Source of the DNA: Bacteroidetes bacterium GWF2_38_335
Lineage (GTDB): Bacteria > Bacteroidota > Bacteroidia > Bacteroidales > GWF2-38-335
Reading direction: 5' to 3'
Assembly (NCBI GenBank): GCA_001769535.1
Contig: MEOH01000003.1
Coordinates: forward strand, 1-51,715
Length of the DNA: 51,715 bases
The notes under the pieces are model-generated. The model saw nothing but the letters and a program-made list of their open reading frames with translations, ran no database searches and was not told where the DNA came from. Shown here piece by piece: positions 51,642 through 51,715 of the stretch. A program made the position numbers and the translations under genes. Each line of letters opens with the position of its first letter. Within the stretch, counting starts at the first letter, position 1.

Positions 51642-51715
51642 TAATCCTACCTCCAAAACCAAAACCAACCAAAAATAATCAACACCCCTAAAGAACAAGG
51701 GTTGCAGAATATCGT

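Larger units (their letters stand above)
50992..51715. other. noncoding, repeat-dense region to the window end
   Basis: No gene is seen. In order: a 16-base satellite, a 7-base satellite, a REP-like hairpin, composite repeat copy 1, two further satellite units, composite repeat copy 2 with an embedded REP-like hairpin, and about 75 bases of A/C-rich DNA at the edge. Confidence 0.8.

Overview
The window looks like a chromosomal segment of a Bacteroidota bacterium, most likely an anaerobic or fermentative member of or near the Bacteroidales. The evidence is a giant type IX secretion (T9SS) cargo with a type B C-terminal domain next to a PorP/SprF partner, a second T9SS cargo with a type A tail, AT-rich DNA, exact TAnnTTTG -7 promoter boxes in front of many genes, and the metabolic set: a biotin/Na+ methylmalonyl-CoA decarboxylase cluster, citrate lyase, Rex, futalosine-type menaquinone synthesis (MqnA) and HypF. 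I found no tRNA, rRNA, CRISPR array or phage.

Layout. 1-10.5 kb: the 3' 9.5 kb of a giant surface-protein gene with about 32 units of 87-90 aa, then porP/sprF. 10.6-14.1 kb: a secreted protein on the minus strand, a GNAT acetyltransferase, and another secreted protein on the minus strand. 14.2-17.1 kb: hypF and a YdjM-like membrane protein. 17.1-22.2 kb: a structured GC-rich noncoding patch, a T9SS type A cargo, and a TPR secreted protein overlapping rex. 22.4-25.2 kb: citrate lyase as a citD-citE fusion plus citF. 25.2-26.4 kb: a cluster of small REP-like hairpins in front of an IS200-type HUH transposase gene (RAYT-like). 26.6-31.5 kb: a lipid/envelope block (KAS III-like enzyme, sulfotransferase, lipid kinase, LTA-synthase-like enzyme). 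31.6-32.4 kb: a lipoprotein with an Ig-like domain. 32.8-38.2 kb: the methylmalonyl-CoA decarboxylase operon (mce, mmdA, an unknown helical-repeat protein, biotin carrier, a TerC protein, oadB, and a 49-residue OadG-like subunit). 38.2-42.2 kb: NfeD-type protease, a TPR/beta-propeller periplasmic protein, mqnA. 42.4-47.4 kb: purB, an MsbA-like ABC exporter, a small TPR protein, a glycosyltransferase and a small anchored protein. 47.4-51.0 kb: rocD and a BatA-type vWA protein. 51.0-51.7 kb: noncoding DNA packed with satellites, two copies of a composite repeat and two further REP-like hairpins.

How it fits together. The mmd cluster (decarboxylation of methylmalonyl-CoA to propionyl-CoA coupled to Na+ export), citrate lyase and Rex suggest fermentative, redox-regulated carbon metabolism. 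The T9SS cargos, PorP/SprF, BatA and the LTA-synthase-like enzyme serve the envelope. The most striking unexplained signal is the family of about eight small hairpins with a constant TGTAG-type loop, stems that differ but stay paired, and a 3' AATTAyGGTAG tail. Six lie directly upstream of the HUH transposase gene and two lie 25 kb away; I read this as a REP/RAYT-like system. Also worth attention are the citDE fusion, the translationally coupled DAG-kinase/LTA-synthase pair, TerC inside a Na+ pump operon, and the recent multi-unit duplications in the giant surface gene.
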